The notes: generated by a model from the letters alone, not told the origin. Positions 35,722-46,772 are shown, counted from the first letter of the stretch. The stretch: 64,000 nucleotides of DNA from Novosphingobium sp. (GCF_027486195.1 NZ_JAIXPP010000009.1:1-64000); one strand, 5' to 3'. Translations and numbers: made by a program.

Positions 35722-37467
35722 CTAGCCGGGCTCGCCTTCCAGTTCCTGCGGTTCGGGGGCGGTGAGAATACGGTCGCGGGCGACGCGGGGATCGCCGGCT
35801 TCGACCTGCAGGGCGAGGCGTTCGCTGTCGCGCGCCCGGAACAGCGTTTCGGCCCGCGTGATCGCCTCGTTGCTGAGGCCGGCATTGTCGAGCGCGGCGC
35901 GGGCCATGGCGATGGCGGATTCGAAAGTTTCGCGCATGATCAGCGTGACGGGGGCATCGCGCAGCTTGATCACTGCGCGGCGATCGAAGGCGCGGACGAA
36001 GACGGCGGCGCGCGGGAAGGCTTCGTGGACAGCGGCAAGCATTGCCGCATCGAGCTGGTCCCCGTCGATGCAGAAAAGGATCATTTCGGCTTCGGCAGCG
36101 CCCGCCTGCCGGAGCATGTCGATCCGCGTGCCGTCGCCGAAATAGACCTTGGCACCGAAGGTGCCGGCAACGTCGATCATCTCGACATCGGTATCGATCA
36201 GCGTGACGGTGATGCCGCCCGCCTGCAGCACCTGACCCACGGCCTGCCCGAAGCGGCCGTAGCCGACGATCAGCGCATTCGCGCCGTCGTTGCTGGGGCC
36301 TTCGCGGGTGGCGGTCTTGGCCGTCGGCTCGGCGCGGAAGCGGCGGGTGGCCATCATCAGGAACGGTGTGGTCGCCATCGAGAGCGTGACGACCGCGCCG
36401 AACAGGCTGGCCGCTTCCGGGGCGATCAACAGGGCATGGCTCGCCTGTGTGAACAGCACAAAGCCGAATTCGCCGCCCTGACTGAGCAGCAGGCCGAGCG
36501 CGAGCGCGCCGCGCCACGGTACGCCGAACAGCCGCGCAAGGCCGAACATGACCGCGGCCTTCACCGTGATCAGCATCAGCGCCATCGAAATGACGAACAG
36601 CGGATCGCGCGCGATGGCGCCGAGATCGAGCATCATGCCAACCGCGAGGAAGAACAGGCCGAGCAGGATCGAGCGGAACGGCTCGACATCGGCTTCGAGT
36701 TCATGGCGGTAGGGGCTGTCGGCCAGCATGACCCCGGCGATGAAGGCGCCGAGCGCAGTCGAGAGGCCAAGCAGTTCCATCACCGCGCCAGCTGCCATCA
36801 CAGTGAACAATGCGGCGACGATGAACATCTCGCGCTCACCCAGATTGCCGATCAGGCGGAACAGCGGGCGGATAAGGAAGCGCCCCGCCGCCACGAGGCC
36901 CGCGATGGCCGCCACCGTTTCGAGCGCGAGCAGCCAGCCCGGCGGGCCGCCGAGATCGGCCGGATTGCGGCTCAGCGCGGTGATGATCGTGATCAGCGGG
37001 ATGATCGAGAGATCCTGGAACAGCAGGATCGAAAAGGCGCGCTCGCCAAAGCGGGTTTTGAGGCGCCCGGACGATTGCAGCATCGGCAGGACCTGCGCCG
37101 TGGACGACAGCGCCAGCGGCAGGCCCAGCGCGAGCGCGGCAGCGGAAGAGAAGCTGGTCGTCAGCATGATCGCCCCGGCAAGAGCCAGCCCGCAGATCGA
37201 AACCTGCAGCAGGCCGAACCCAAGGATATCGCGCTTCATCTTCCAGAGTTTGGAGGGATCGAGTTCCAGCCCGACGAGGAACAGCAGCAGCGTGATGCCA
37301 AGCTCGGCAAAGCCCAGCTTCTGCTCTGCATCGCCGACCATATTGAGCACGAATGGCCCCAGCATCGCGCCTGCGACCAGATAGCCCAAGGTCGCACCGA
37401 GGCCGAGGCGGCGGAACAGCAGCACGAAGGCCAGCGCGAAGCCGAGCAGCAGGAAACCGTCGTGCAT
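35722..37467 (-). CDS. Kef-type cation:proton antiporter (CPA2) with TrkA-N domain
   Basis: Membrane antiporter of 581 residues. About 12 transmembrane segments fill residues 5-380, with GYLVAGAMLGPFVLN and the GLELDPSKLWKMKR and LALSSTAQVLPML motifs of the CPA2 family. A cytosolic RCK/TrkA-N domain follows (ALIVGYGRFGQAVGQVLQAGG, then VYFGDGTRIDMLRQAG). It resembles KefB/KefC, which exchange K+ for H+ under electrophile stress. ATG 37467 is chosen by alignment to KefC; a GTG at 37494 is possible. No KefF/KefG accessory gene is adjacent. Confidence 0.9.
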   Translation of the reverse strand: MHDGFLLLGFALAFVLLFRRLGLGATLGYLVAGAMLGPFVLNMVGDAEQKLGFAELGITLLLFLVGLELDPSKLWKMKRDILGFGLLQVSICGLALAGAIMLTTSFSSAAALALGLPLALSSTAQVLPMLQSSGRLKTRFGERAFSILLFQDLSIIPLITIITALSRNPADLGGPPGWLLALETVAAIAGLVAAGRFLIRPLFRLIGNLGEREMFIVAALFTVMAAGAVMELLGLSTALGAFIAGVMLADSPYRHELEADVEPFRSILLGLFFLAVGMMLDLGAIARDPLFVISMALMLITVKAAVMFGLARLFGVPWRGALALGLLLSQGGEFGFVLFTQASHALLIAPEAASLFGAVVTLSMATTPFLMMATRRFRAEPTAKTATREGPSNDGANALIVGYGRFGQAVGQVLQAGGITVTLIDTDVEMIDVAGTFGAKVYFGDGTRIDMLRQAGAAEAEMILFCIDGDQLDAAMLAAVHEAFPRAAVFVRAFDRRAVIKLRDAPVTLIMRETFESAIAMARAALDNAGLSNEAITRAETLFRARDSERLALQVEAGDPRVARDRILTAPEPQELEGEPG

Positions 37468-37610
37468 GATCGAGGCGGGGTGGGGAGAGGTCACCCGCCG
37501 GTTGTCAGGCTTCGCGCTCTCAAGGTCAACAGTCCTTGCCGGACCTAGTCTATTGACATTGATGTAGACAGCGTGGTTCCTTGCCGTCCAGGACTACAAG
37601 GGAGATATCC

Positions 37611-37910
37611 ATGTCTGTTGCCGGGAAGTATGAATGCGTGACCCGTTCGCCGATGGGCGATCAAACCTCGATCCTCACCGTCGATGTCGACGGAAGCAGC
37701 TTCAGCGGCAGCAATTCCGGGCCGATGGGCAATATGGAAATCACCGGTGGCACGGTTGATGGCAACACCATCAGCTGGTCGAGCAACATCACCGTGCCGA
37801 TGCCGATGCAGCTCGATTGTACCGCGACGATCGACGGCGATGCCCTGACCGGTACTGTGACCGCAGGCATGTTCGGCAGCTTCCCGATGACCGGCAAGCG
37901 CATCGACTGA
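37611..37910 (+). CDS. Small conserved hypothetical protein, beta-rich
   Basis: Protein of 99 residues that I do not recognise with a function. It has no signal peptide or membrane segment. The sequence is Gly/Thr/Ser-rich with alternating hydrophobic residues (TSILTVDVDGSSFSG, MEITGGTVDGNTISW, DCTATIDGDALTGTV), predicting a small all-beta fold of repeated hairpins. AAGGGAG precedes the ATG at 37611, and in-frame sequence from 37581 is not needed. TTGACA at 37553-37558 is a possible -35 box. A hairpin terminator follows directly, so it is a single-gene unit. Confidence 0.75.
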   Translation: MSVAGKYECVTRSPMGDQTSILTVDVDGSSFSGSNSGPMGNMEITGGTVDGNTISWSSNITVPMPMQLDCTATIDGDALTGTVTAGMFGSFPMTGKRID

Positions 37911-37918
37911 GAATGTCC

Positions 37919-37941
37919 GGGGGAGGGCGCTGTCCTCCCCC
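37919..37941. terminator. Terminator-like hairpin between convergent genes
   Basis: GGGGGAGG / CCTCCCCC stem with a seven-base loop, directly after the 99-residue gene and before the convergent thioesterase stop. Weak T-tract. Confidence 0.65.
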
Positions 37942-37949
37942 GCTTTCGC

Positions 37950-38402
37950 CTAGCGCGCGTGAATCCGCTTGAACGTGCCGGAGAACGCCAGCGCCGGCTC
38001 GCCGTCCGCAGTAATCAGGCCGCGCGCGAAGACCAGGCTGCGGCCAGCGCGGATCACTTCGCCGCGGGCTTCCAGCATCTGGCCCGCGCGCGCAGGACCC
38101 ACGAATTCGGCATTGAAGGTGACGGTGACGCCGCTCATCTCCTCGCCCGTCGCGCTGGCGATCATGAACAGCGAGAAATCGCCGAACGTCATCATGCAGC
38201 CGCCGTGGATGCTGCCATGTGCGTTGCAGTTCTTCGCGCGCGGCCTGAAGCCGGTCACCACCCCTTGCTCGTCGCGGCGGACATAGAACGGGCCGACGTC
38301 ATCCTCGAACGGATCGTTGCCCGCCCAGTGATACCATCCGGCCCAATCCGGATCGGTCGCGGGTTCCAGCTTTCCTGCAAATGGCGGCGTTTCGGTCGTC
38401 AT
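37950..38402 (-). CDS. PaaI-family hotdog thioesterase
   Basis: Protein of 150 residues with the hotdog-fold thioesterase core. NAHGSIHGGCMMTFGDFSLFMIA matches the PaaI active-site segment HGG.(M)TFGD. VTVTFNAEFVGPARAGQMLEARGEVIRAGRSLVFARG covers the central strands. These enzymes hydrolyse acyl-CoA thioesters, often of aromatic or dead-end acids. It is a single gene between a terminator and the ftsB-folE group on the other strand, with no pathway clue nearby. Confidence 0.87.
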   Translation of the reverse strand: MTTETPPFAGKLEPATDPDWAGWYHWAGNDPFEDDVGPFYVRRDEQGVVTGFRPRAKNCNAHGSIHGGCMMTFGDFSLFMIASATGEEMSGVTVTFNAEFVGPARAGQMLEARGEVIRAGRSLVFARGLITADGEPALAFSGTFKRIHAR

Positions 38403-38607
38403 GGGGTCGGTCTATCCGTAATGATGGCGTGCCTGCCCTAGGGAAAGAATTGGATTTCGGCCAGCATGAGCCGCCGGGACTGGATGGGTTTTGCGCGTGA
38501 CAGCAAAGCGCTCCTGCCTTTCCTGATAGCCCACTGCGTAAACGTCCTGTGCCGGATTTGTGCTTTTCCGGTTGAATCGGCGGGATAAGTGTGATTCTGT
38601 CAAATTG

Positions 38608-38919
38608 ATGAAACGCCGCAGCACTTCCCTCAAGTTACCGCGCGAAAGCATGACGCAGAGCTTTGCGCTCGTCGCGTTGCTGCTGCTGGGCGCGGTGGCG
38701 CTGGCAGGGCCGAGCGGCGTGCTGGCGTGGACAGAGAACGCCCGCCTGCTCGAACAGCGGCAGGCCGAGGTGAAGCAACTCCAGGCCGAGCGTGACCGGC
38801 TCCGCAACCGGGTCAATCTCCTCGATCCGCGCCATGCCGATCCCGATCTGGTCGGCGAATTGCTGCGGTCGGATCTCAACGTGGCGCATCCGGACGAGAT
38901 CGTCATCCAGCGCAAGTAA
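38608..38919 (+). CDS. ftsB: Septum formation initiator protein, FtsB/DivIC family
   Basis: Small bitopic membrane protein of 103 residues. A transmembrane segment (about residues 17-37, ALVALLLLGAVALAGPSGVLA) is followed by a coiled coil (ARLLEQRQAEVKQLQAERDRLRNRVNLL) and a short C-terminal domain with DPDLVGELLRSDLNVAHPDEIVI. This is the FtsB pattern; FtsB joins FtsL and FtsQ in the divisome. The ATG at 38608 is preferred because upstream codons are not family-like. It is followed 46 bases later by folE. Confidence 0.85.
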   Translation: MKRRSTSLKLPRESMTQSFALVALLLLGAVALAGPSGVLAWTENARLLEQRQAEVKQLQAERDRLRNRVNLLDPRHADPDLVGELLRSDLNVAHPDEIVIQRK

Positions 38920-38965
38920 TGCCATAGGGCATCCCCAGCGCGATTCTCTCGGAGCACCACTGACC

Positions 38966-39580
38966 ATGACCGCCCACCACGGACACGATGATGACGATCC
39001 GGTTGAGGACGGAAAGATCCCGGTTCCCGCGCATGTGCAAGATGCGATCCGCACGCTGATCCGCTGGTCGGGCGACGATCCGGAGCGCGAAGGCCTGCTC
39101 GATACGCCGCGCCGCGTGGCCCGCGCCTGGAAGGAATACTGCCAGGGCTATGCCGAGGATCCGGCGTCGCACCTCGCACGCCAGTTCGAGGAAGTGGGCG
39201 GCTACAACGAGCTGGTGCTGCTGAAGGACATTCCCTTCCAGTCACACTGCGAGCACCATATGGCGCCGATCATCGGCAAGGCGGCGATTGCCTATCTGCC
39301 GCGCGACAAGGTGGTGGGAATTTCCAAGCTGGCCCGCGTGCTCAACGCCTATGCGCGGCGGCTGCAGATCCAGGAACGGTTGACCGCCGAAGTGGCCACC
39401 TGCATCTGGGACAATCTCAAGCCCCACGGTGTGGCCGTGGTGATCGAAGCGCAGCACGGCTGCATGACCGGGCGCGGCGTGCGCACGCCGGGTGTGGGCA
39501 TGGTGACGAGCCGCATGATGGGCACGTTCCTTGAAGACAATCGCAGCCGCAAGGAAGTGCTCAGTCTGATGGGCTACTGA
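38966..39580 (+). CDS. folE: GTP cyclohydrolase I
   Basis: First enzyme of tetrahydrofolate (pterin) synthesis: GTP to 7,8-dihydroneopterin triphosphate. 204 residues, normal length. The zinc site SHCEHHMAPIIGKA supplies Cys and His, and HGCMTGRGVRTPG the second Cys. VVGISKLARVLNAYARRLQIQERLT is conserved. An N-terminal HHGHDDDD stretch is variable in the family. The ATG at 38966 begins the protein shortly before the first conserved helix. Confidence 0.97.
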   Translation: MTAHHGHDDDDPVEDGKIPVPAHVQDAIRTLIRWSGDDPEREGLLDTPRRVARAWKEYCQGYAEDPASHLARQFEEVGGYNELVLLKDIPFQSHCEHHMAPIIGKAAIAYLPRDKVVGISKLARVLNAYARRLQIQERLTAEVATCIWDNLKPHGVAVVIEAQHGCMTGRGVRTPGVGMVTSRMMGTFLEDNRSRKEVLSLMGY

Positions 39581-39602
39581 CATGCAAGGGATCGGCGGAC
39601 AT

Positions 39603-40481
39603 ATGCGGGGATTTGTTAGACTGGCCGCCGTATCACTTGCGCTTGCCGCACCCGCCGCGTGGGCGGCACCGGCCATCCCGCCAGCGATCTACACCGATCC
39701 CCCCGCCGATCCGGCGCATCCGGCGCGGATGGAAGTGCTCCATATCCCGATCGGCGGGGTGGAGATCAACGGCGTGGCTTATCTGGCCGCCGGGGCCGGA
39801 CCGCATCCGACGGTGGTGATCTGCCACGGCCTTCCGGGCAACGAGAAGAACCTCGATCTGGCCCAGGCGCTGCGGCGGCAGGGCTGGAATGCGATCACGT
39901 TCAACTATCGTGGTTCCTGGGGAAGCCCGGGCAATTTCCGTTTCTTCCAGAATCCGGAGGACGCCCGCGCTGTGCTGGCTTTCCTGCGGGTGCCCGCGAA
40001 CGCCGCGCGCTTTGGCATCGACACCGCGCGGATGGCGATGGTCGGTCACTCGATGGGCGGGTGGGTTACGGCCATGGCCGGTTCGCAGGAACCGGATCTG
40101 CGCGGCCTAGTGCTGATTTCTGCCGCCGATTTCGGGTATGTCGGCCAGATGCCGGACTCGGAGCGGACCAAGCTGGTTGCTGACAACAGCGAAACGCTCA
40201 ACAATTCGGTGCAGGCGCTCTCGGCCGAACTCGCGGCGCATGCCAGAGAGTGGGATTACGTGAACCGTGCCGAGGCACTGAAGGCCATGCCGCTGCTGGT
40301 GCTCACGTCGGACGATGGTCTTGCTCCGGACGGCGATGCGCTCGTTGCCGCCGTGCGCAAGGCGGGTGGCACCAGGGTCCAGGCCGCCCATGTCGCCACC
40401 GATCACGGCTGGTCCGACCACCGCATCGATCTTGAGGCGCGCGTGATCGGCTTCCTGGAGCCGCTGCTCGCGCCGGCCTGA
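39603..40481 (+). CDS. Exported alpha/beta hydrolase
   Basis: Hydrolase of 292 residues with a signal peptide (about 1-22, ending AAWAAP). The nucleophile elbow is GHSMGGWVTAM, with Ser as the catalytic residue. VICHGLPGNEKN is the oxyanion-hole region and TDHGWSDHRI holds the catalytic histidine. It belongs to the peptidase S9/dienelactone hydrolase-like group of periplasmic esterases; substrate unknown. A start at 39582 is possible, but 39603 gives the cleaner signal peptide. It begins just after folE. Confidence 0.87.
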   Translation: MRGFVRLAAVSLALAAPAAWAAPAIPPAIYTDPPADPAHPARMEVLHIPIGGVEINGVAYLAAGAGPHPTVVICHGLPGNEKNLDLAQALRRQGWNAITFNYRGSWGSPGNFRFFQNPEDARAVLAFLRVPANAARFGIDTARMAMVGHSMGGWVTAMAGSQEPDLRGLVLISAADFGYVGQMPDSERTKLVADNSETLNNSVQALSAELAAHAREWDYVNRAEALKAMPLLVLTSDDGLAPDGDALVAAVRKAGGTRVQAAHVATDHGWSDHRIDLEARVIGFLEPLLAPA

Positions 40482-40590
40482 CTGGCGCACAGCAATCAAA
40501 TATTACCAAGCAGTCGCTTTCTGCACATCGGACCATGCCCATCTTTCGTTTGGACCCGGCCATAACCGGGCCAAGGCAGGAGACAGGACA

Positions 40591-41016
40591 ATGAGACGAT
40601 GCACGCTTGCCGCCGCAGCGGCGGCAACTCTGGCGCCGGGTGCTCCGGCGCTGGCCATGGAACACAAGACCATCATCGATCATCCCGTGGGCACGATCGC
40701 GGCGGACTATTCGGGCACGAGCCGGGTTTCGCTGCAGCAGGTCGGCAGCGTGAGTGTCGGCGGACGACCGGAGACACTGCGCTGCCGCTGGACGGTCTCG
40801 CTGGTGGTGAAGCGGCAGGCACGGCTCGGTTCCGGGCAGGAGGCGCGGCGAACGCTGGCGCAATCCGATGTGGTGAAGGGGTCCGTGCCAGGCTGGTGCC
40901 CGCAGCGCGATCATGCGGCAGAGCGCTTCGCGGCGAAGCACCGCGACGACCTTCACGCCGCGCTGATGGCGCTGGCCGAGGCAGACAGGATGCGGGGGAC
41001 GCCGCGCGAGGGCTAG
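40591..41016 (+). CDS. Exported hypothetical protein
   Basis: Protein of 141 residues with a signal peptide (about 1-22, MRRCTLAAAA... ending PALAM). The mature part has no recognised domain. It contains two cysteines (ETLRCRWTVS, SVPGWCPQRD) that could form a disulphide, and a charged C-terminal helix. CAGGAGACAGGACA supports the ATG. The next gene, a porin-like protein, starts ten bases after the stop, so the two are probably one operon acting in the envelope. Confidence 0.7.
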   Translation: MRRCTLAAAAAATLAPGAPALAMEHKTIIDHPVGTIAADYSGTSRVSLQQVGSVSVGGRPETLRCRWTVSLVVKRQARLGSGQEARRTLAQSDVVKGSVPGWCPQRDHAAERFAAKHRDDLHAALMALAEADRMRGTPREG

Positions 41017-41026
41017 AGCCGGGGCC

Positions 41027-41764
41027 GTGACAGTCCGGATAATGCTGAGGCTGGCCGGAGCTATCATGCTTCTGCCAGCCGGTGCGGCATGGGCGCAACC
41101 GCTTGAGGCCGGAGCGGAAGCGGCCAGCGATGATGTGCGCGCCGGCATCAGCTGGAGCGGCGGCCGGGCCTCGGCCTCTGCCGATGCGCGGCTTGATCTT
41201 GGCGCCATGGATACATCGCTGCGGCTGGCCACGTTGCGACGCGCGCCGCGTCATGCGGGCGCGGATCTCGTGGCAGATGTGGCCATCGGCCGCGACTGGA
41301 CGCTCGGTCCGGTCATTCTCCGCACCGAGGCGGTGGGCCATGTCTTTGCCGGCGCATCCCAGAGCATGGACTTCGGCGAACTGGTCCTGGGCGTCCGGTA
41401 CGGGCTTGGTCCGCTGCGCCTTGCCGCGACTGCGTGGTATGCGCCGCATCAGAGCACGATCGGCGGCGACAACCTGCATCTGCGTGCCGGTGCGGATGCG
41501 GGCCTTCCCGGCATGCCCATAACTCTGTTGGCGAGCATCGGCCATACGGCGGGGGGCGGGCATGGTCCCCGTGCTGCGCGGCTCCGTCCCGCGGGTGACT
41601 ACACCGACTGGAAGCTTGGCGCAGAGTATGCGCGCTACCCGCTGAGCCTTGGGCTCGAGTATGTCGGGACGACGATTGCGGCGGGCGGGGCTGCCGCTGG
41701 TCCGTTTGCCGATCCATCTGGCGCAGGTGACCGGGTTGTCGCGCGGGTGCGCCTGTCGTTCTGA
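41027..41764 (+). CDS. TorF-family putative outer-membrane porin
   Basis: Outer-membrane protein of 245 residues. After a signal peptide (ending AWAQP) the sequence has alternating amphipathic strands, for example VRAGISWSGGRASASADARLDLG, YGLGPLRLAATAWYAP and the YTDWKLGAEYARYPLSLGLEYVG block seen in TorF-family porins. It ends RVRLSF with a terminal aromatic residue as in beta-barrels. A GTG at 41027 or the ATG at 41042 could be the start. It lies ten bases downstream of the exported hypothetical gene. Substrate unknown. Confidence 0.68.
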   Translation: MTVRIMLRLAGAIMLLPAGAAWAQPLEAGAEAASDDVRAGISWSGGRASASADARLDLGAMDTSLRLATLRRAPRHAGADLVADVAIGRDWTLGPVILRTEAVGHVFAGASQSMDFGELVLGVRYGLGPLRLAATAWYAPHQSTIGGDNLHLRAGADAGLPGMPITLLASIGHTAGGGHGPRAARLRPAGDYTDWKLGAEYARYPLSLGLEYVGTTIAAGGAAAGPFADPSGAGDRVVARVRLSF

Positions 41765-41872
41765 GGGGCCGGTTACTCTGAAATTGCATCGATCATTGTG
41801 CGAGTTTTGATAGCAAAACCCGATTACTGCGATGAACTTTACTCGCTTCCGGCTGAAAGCGTGTAGGCGTAG

Positions 41873-44092
<2,220 letters not shown>

Positions 44093-44101
44093 TGGTTGAA
44101 C

Positions 44102-44128
44102 CCGCCGGGCACATCGTGTGCCCGGCGG
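44102..44128. terminator. Bidirectional terminator hairpin after katG
   Basis: Perfect 12-base stem CCGCCGGGCACA / TGTGCCCGGCGG with a three-base loop, between the convergent katG stop and the next minus-strand stop. No strong T-tract. Confidence 0.7.
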
Positions 44129-44129
44129 C

Positions 44130-44831
44130 TCAGTCCGCGAGGCTGCGCTTGAACAGCCGCTTGATCAGCCATGGTTCAAGCACCCGGCCGAGCAGCCAGA
44201 GGGCTGCGAAGATGCTGGCAAAGACATAGGCAGGCGTGGGCGAGAAGCCCTTCTTCTCCTCATCCCCGTCCTTTTTCTTGTCCCCGGCGCCCTTCGCGGC
44301 GTGCTTCTTCTCATCCTTGGGCTTTTCGGGAGCGGGCGCGCCGAGGAACTTGTCGACCGGGTTGAGCTGGATCTCGCCCTTCTTGTCCTTCTTGGCGTCG
44401 TCCTTCTTCCCCTTTTCCTCGGTCTTGGGCTTTTCGAGCGTGCCGAGGAAAACCGTGAGCTGGCCAACCGCGAGGAACAGCAGCGGGGCAAGGAAGCAAT
44501 AGAGCAGCGCACGGCTGACGAGATGGTAGCGCAGCACAGCGCCTTCGCCCGCTGCCTCGATCCGCAGCGTGCCGGAATCGACGATCGACAGCGGATCCTG
44601 CGCCAGTTGATGCTTCTTGGTCACCCGAAGCGTTTCACCCATGCGGGCGTGGGTGGTTCCAGCATGGGCGAAGAGCGGATCGAGCCGCGCGAACGCCTCT
44701 TCCGCGCTCTGGCCGGCGGGAAGCGGAACTTCGCCGCGGATCTGCCAGATCCATGTGAGCAGCCGCCGGAGCGAGGCCTTTTCGGCAGGGGAGGGGCGGG
44801 CTTCCATCCCCGATACGCCGAGCGATGCCAC
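44130..44831 (-). CDS. Membrane protein with charged linker, unknown
   Basis: Protein of 233 residues that I do not recognise. Residues 1-108 look soluble, with PLSIVDSGTLRIEAAGEGAVLRYHLVS in the middle. A transmembrane helix lies near 109-130, a Lys/Glu/Asp-rich linker at 132-196, and a second helix at 200-217. Both termini are probably on the same side. It begins with GTG three bases after the sterol-desaturase stop, so the two genes are translationally coupled. It may assist or scaffold that lipid-modifying enzyme, but no function is shown. Confidence 0.72.
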   Translation of the reverse strand: MASLGVSGMEARPSPAEKASLRRLLTWIWQIRGEVPLPAGQSAEEAFARLDPLFAHAGTTHARMGETLRVTKKHQLAQDPLSIVDSGTLRIEAAGEGAVLRYHLVSRALLYCFLAPLLFLAVGQLTVFLGTLEKPKTEEKGKKDDAKKDKKGEIQLNPVDKFLGAPAPEKPKDEKKHAAKGAGDKKKDGDEEKKGFSPTPAYVFASIFAALWLLGRVLEPWLIKRLFKRSLAD

Positions 44832-44834
44832 GTG

Positions 44835-45833
44835 CTATTCCGCCGGGACCGCAGTGTGATCCACGAAGAACGGCTCGCGCGATCTGCGCTCCTTCCACGC
44901 TTTCAACCCTTCGGTGAACGGATAGAGCATCTGCTCGCGGATCGACATGCGGCGGCCGCCTTCCATGCCGAGCAGCTCTGCCTCACCATCGATGCAGGTG
45001 CCGAACATGCGGTCGATGAAGATGAAGGTGTTGGCGTAGTTGCTGCGGGTCGATTCAAAGTCCTGCGAATGATGCAGGCTGTGATGCTCGGTGGTGTTGA
45101 ACGTCCAGCGCCACCAGCGCGGGCTGTTGAAGCGCACATTGATGTGCTGGTAGGCGCCCACCGACATGCCGATGGCACCCGCCAGCAAGAACGCGCGCGG
45201 CAGGAAATCGAACAGGCCGCCGATGCCGAGCCCGATCAGGAACAGCTCCACCGGATTGCCCACCGCGCCTTTATGAACGTTGAGCTGGGTGATGTAGTGG
45301 TGCACCGAGTGCGGCAGCCACAGCGGGTACCAGTTGTGCATCCCGCGATGCATCCAGTACTGGCCGAAATCGAAGATGAAGATGATCAGGAAAGCCTGCA
45401 AAAGCAGCGGCAATCCCGTAAACCACGCGAATTTTTCAAGATGCAGGCCGCCCTGGATCGCCTCGATCGCGACATCGCTGCCGATGTAGTTTTCCGCAAG
45501 ATTCACCATGGTGGCCGATACGCCGACATAGAACAGGTCGGTCGCCAGTTCTTTCCAGGTGATCTGCCAGCTCTTGTGGCGCGGGTTGGTGAGTTCGAGG
45601 ATCTGCAGGATTACGCGGAAGCCGATCCCGATACCGATCGCGGTCGATGCCTTCGCGATGGAATTCGGCGCATAGTACCAGAAAGCGATCATCCCGAAGA
45701 AGACGGCGGGCTGAAACCAGGTGAAGAACAGGCGCTTGAACGGCCCGCCCTCGACCTTGGGAATGTTGTCCCACCCGATCGTTACCGGCGACTGGGTGCC
45801 AACAATCCGTTTTCCGACTCGAATACCGTCCAT
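44835..45833 (-). CDS. Sterol desaturase / fatty acid hydroxylase superfamily protein
   Basis: Integral membrane diiron oxygenase of 332 residues. Histidine clusters are visible: HRGMHN, PHSVHHY and TEHHSLHHS, which coordinate two irons in this superfamily. Several transmembrane segments surround them (e.g. LLLQAFLIIFIFDFG, FLLAGAIGMSVGA). Bacterial members hydroxylate or desaturate lipids, sterols or carotenoids; which one is uncertain. ATG 45833 is chosen over the adjacent GTG. It is the first gene of a two-gene unit with the charged-linker protein. Confidence 0.87.
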   Translation of the reverse strand: MDGIRVGKRIVGTQSPVTIGWDNIPKVEGGPFKRLFFTWFQPAVFFGMIAFWYYAPNSIAKASTAIGIGIGFRVILQILELTNPRHKSWQITWKELATDLFYVGVSATMVNLAENYIGSDVAIEAIQGGLHLEKFAWFTGLPLLLQAFLIIFIFDFGQYWMHRGMHNWYPLWLPHSVHHYITQLNVHKGAVGNPVELFLIGLGIGGLFDFLPRAFLLAGAIGMSVGAYQHINVRFNSPRWWRWTFNTTEHHSLHHSQDFESTRSNYANTFIFIDRMFGTCIDGEAELLGMEGGRRMSIREQMLYPFTEGLKAWKERRSREPFFVDHTAVPAE

Positions 45834-45984
45834 CACGCGTCCCCATGGTGCGGTGCAGCGAGCGGGAGGATGGCAAATATTTGACGGTCGTCAAGCCCGT
45901 AGCATCGGCGCTTTAGGGCCAGTTCATGCCGCAGTGCCGCGCCGTATGCGCTGCACTGCGGCATGAGTATTACGATTTATTACG

Positions 45985-46464
45985 TCACAGGTTCTCGAGC
46001 ACATACTCGGCCGAGGAAACCTTGAAGTCGCCCGGCGCTTCGACATGGATCTGCTCGACTGTGCCATCGTTGACGACCATGGCGAACCGCTGGCCGCGAA
46101 TGCCGAGGCCGAAGCCGGTGCCATCCATCGTGAGGCCGAGCGCCTTGGCGAAATCGCCGTTGCCATCCGCCAGCATGGTGACGTCGGCCGAACCGGCGGC
46201 GGCGCCCCAGGCCTTCATCACGAAGGGATCGTTCACGGCGGTGCAGGCGATCTCGTCGATGCCCTTGGCGCGGATCTCGTCGGCCTTCTGCACAAAGCCG
46301 GGCAGGTGCTTGGCCGAGCAGGTGGGGGTGAAGGCGCCGGGGACCGAGAACAGCGCAACGCGCTTGCCGGCAAAGTATTCAGCGGACTGCACCGCATCGA
46401 TGCCATCGGCAGTGGCTTTCACCAGCTTCACGTCAGGCAGCTTGTCTCCAACCGCAATCGTCAT
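45985..46464 (-). CDS. Peroxiredoxin, Prx5/hybrid type
   Basis: Thiol peroxidase of 159 residues. The peroxidatic cysteine is in PGAFTPTCSAKHLPGF, the signature of the Prx5 subfamily. The rest follows the family, including VNDPFVMKAWG and MLADGNGDFAKALGL. It reduces hydrogen peroxide and organic peroxides with glutathione or glutaredoxin in most members. GAGGATCC precedes the ATG at 46464, preferred to a TTG two codons before. It is divergent from ahcY. Confidence 0.92.
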   Translation of the reverse strand: MTIAVGDKLPDVKLVKATADGIDAVQSAEYFAGKRVALFSVPGAFTPTCSAKHLPGFVQKADEIRAKGIDEIACTAVNDPFVMKAWGAAAGSADVTMLADGNGDFAKALGLTMDGTGFGLGIRGQRFAMVVNDGTVEQIHVEAPGDFKVSSAEYVLENL

Positions 46465-46652
46465 GGGCAAGGATCCTCTTTGTTGTGTTGATCTGTGCGT
46501 TGATGCGCATGGGCCGATATAGGCCCGGTATGTGACAGCGCAACCGCCGCCGGGATGGTAAGTCCGCTTCGCCGCGAGTCTTGAAGGACGGGTGAATCCC
46601 GAGCGCGCTTCCGGTTCCCGAAGTCGGGAGGCTTTGTGGGCAATTTTGGGAC

Positions 46653-46772
46653 ATGCGGCTGGACAGCCTTGCGCCGATCACCGCGGCGCTTGCGGAATAT
46701 GGCGGCGAGGAGTTGGCGCAGGTGGCCGAGCATCCCATCCGGCGAATACGATCAGGTACCGCCCGAAGGTGA
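46653..46772 (+). CDS. Possible 39-residue small protein in the ahcY leader
   Basis: An ATG frame of 39 codons that begins [20 protein letters not shown] and ends in a basic Arg-rich tail. Its codon use resembles real genes nearby (G/C at third positions), and the stop overlaps the palindrome at 46771. TTGGGAC lies before the ATG but no strong ribosome-binding site. It may be a real small protein, a remnant of a larger gene, or chance. Confidence 0.3.
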   Translation: MRLDSLAPITAALAEYGGEELAQVAEHPIRRIRSGTARR

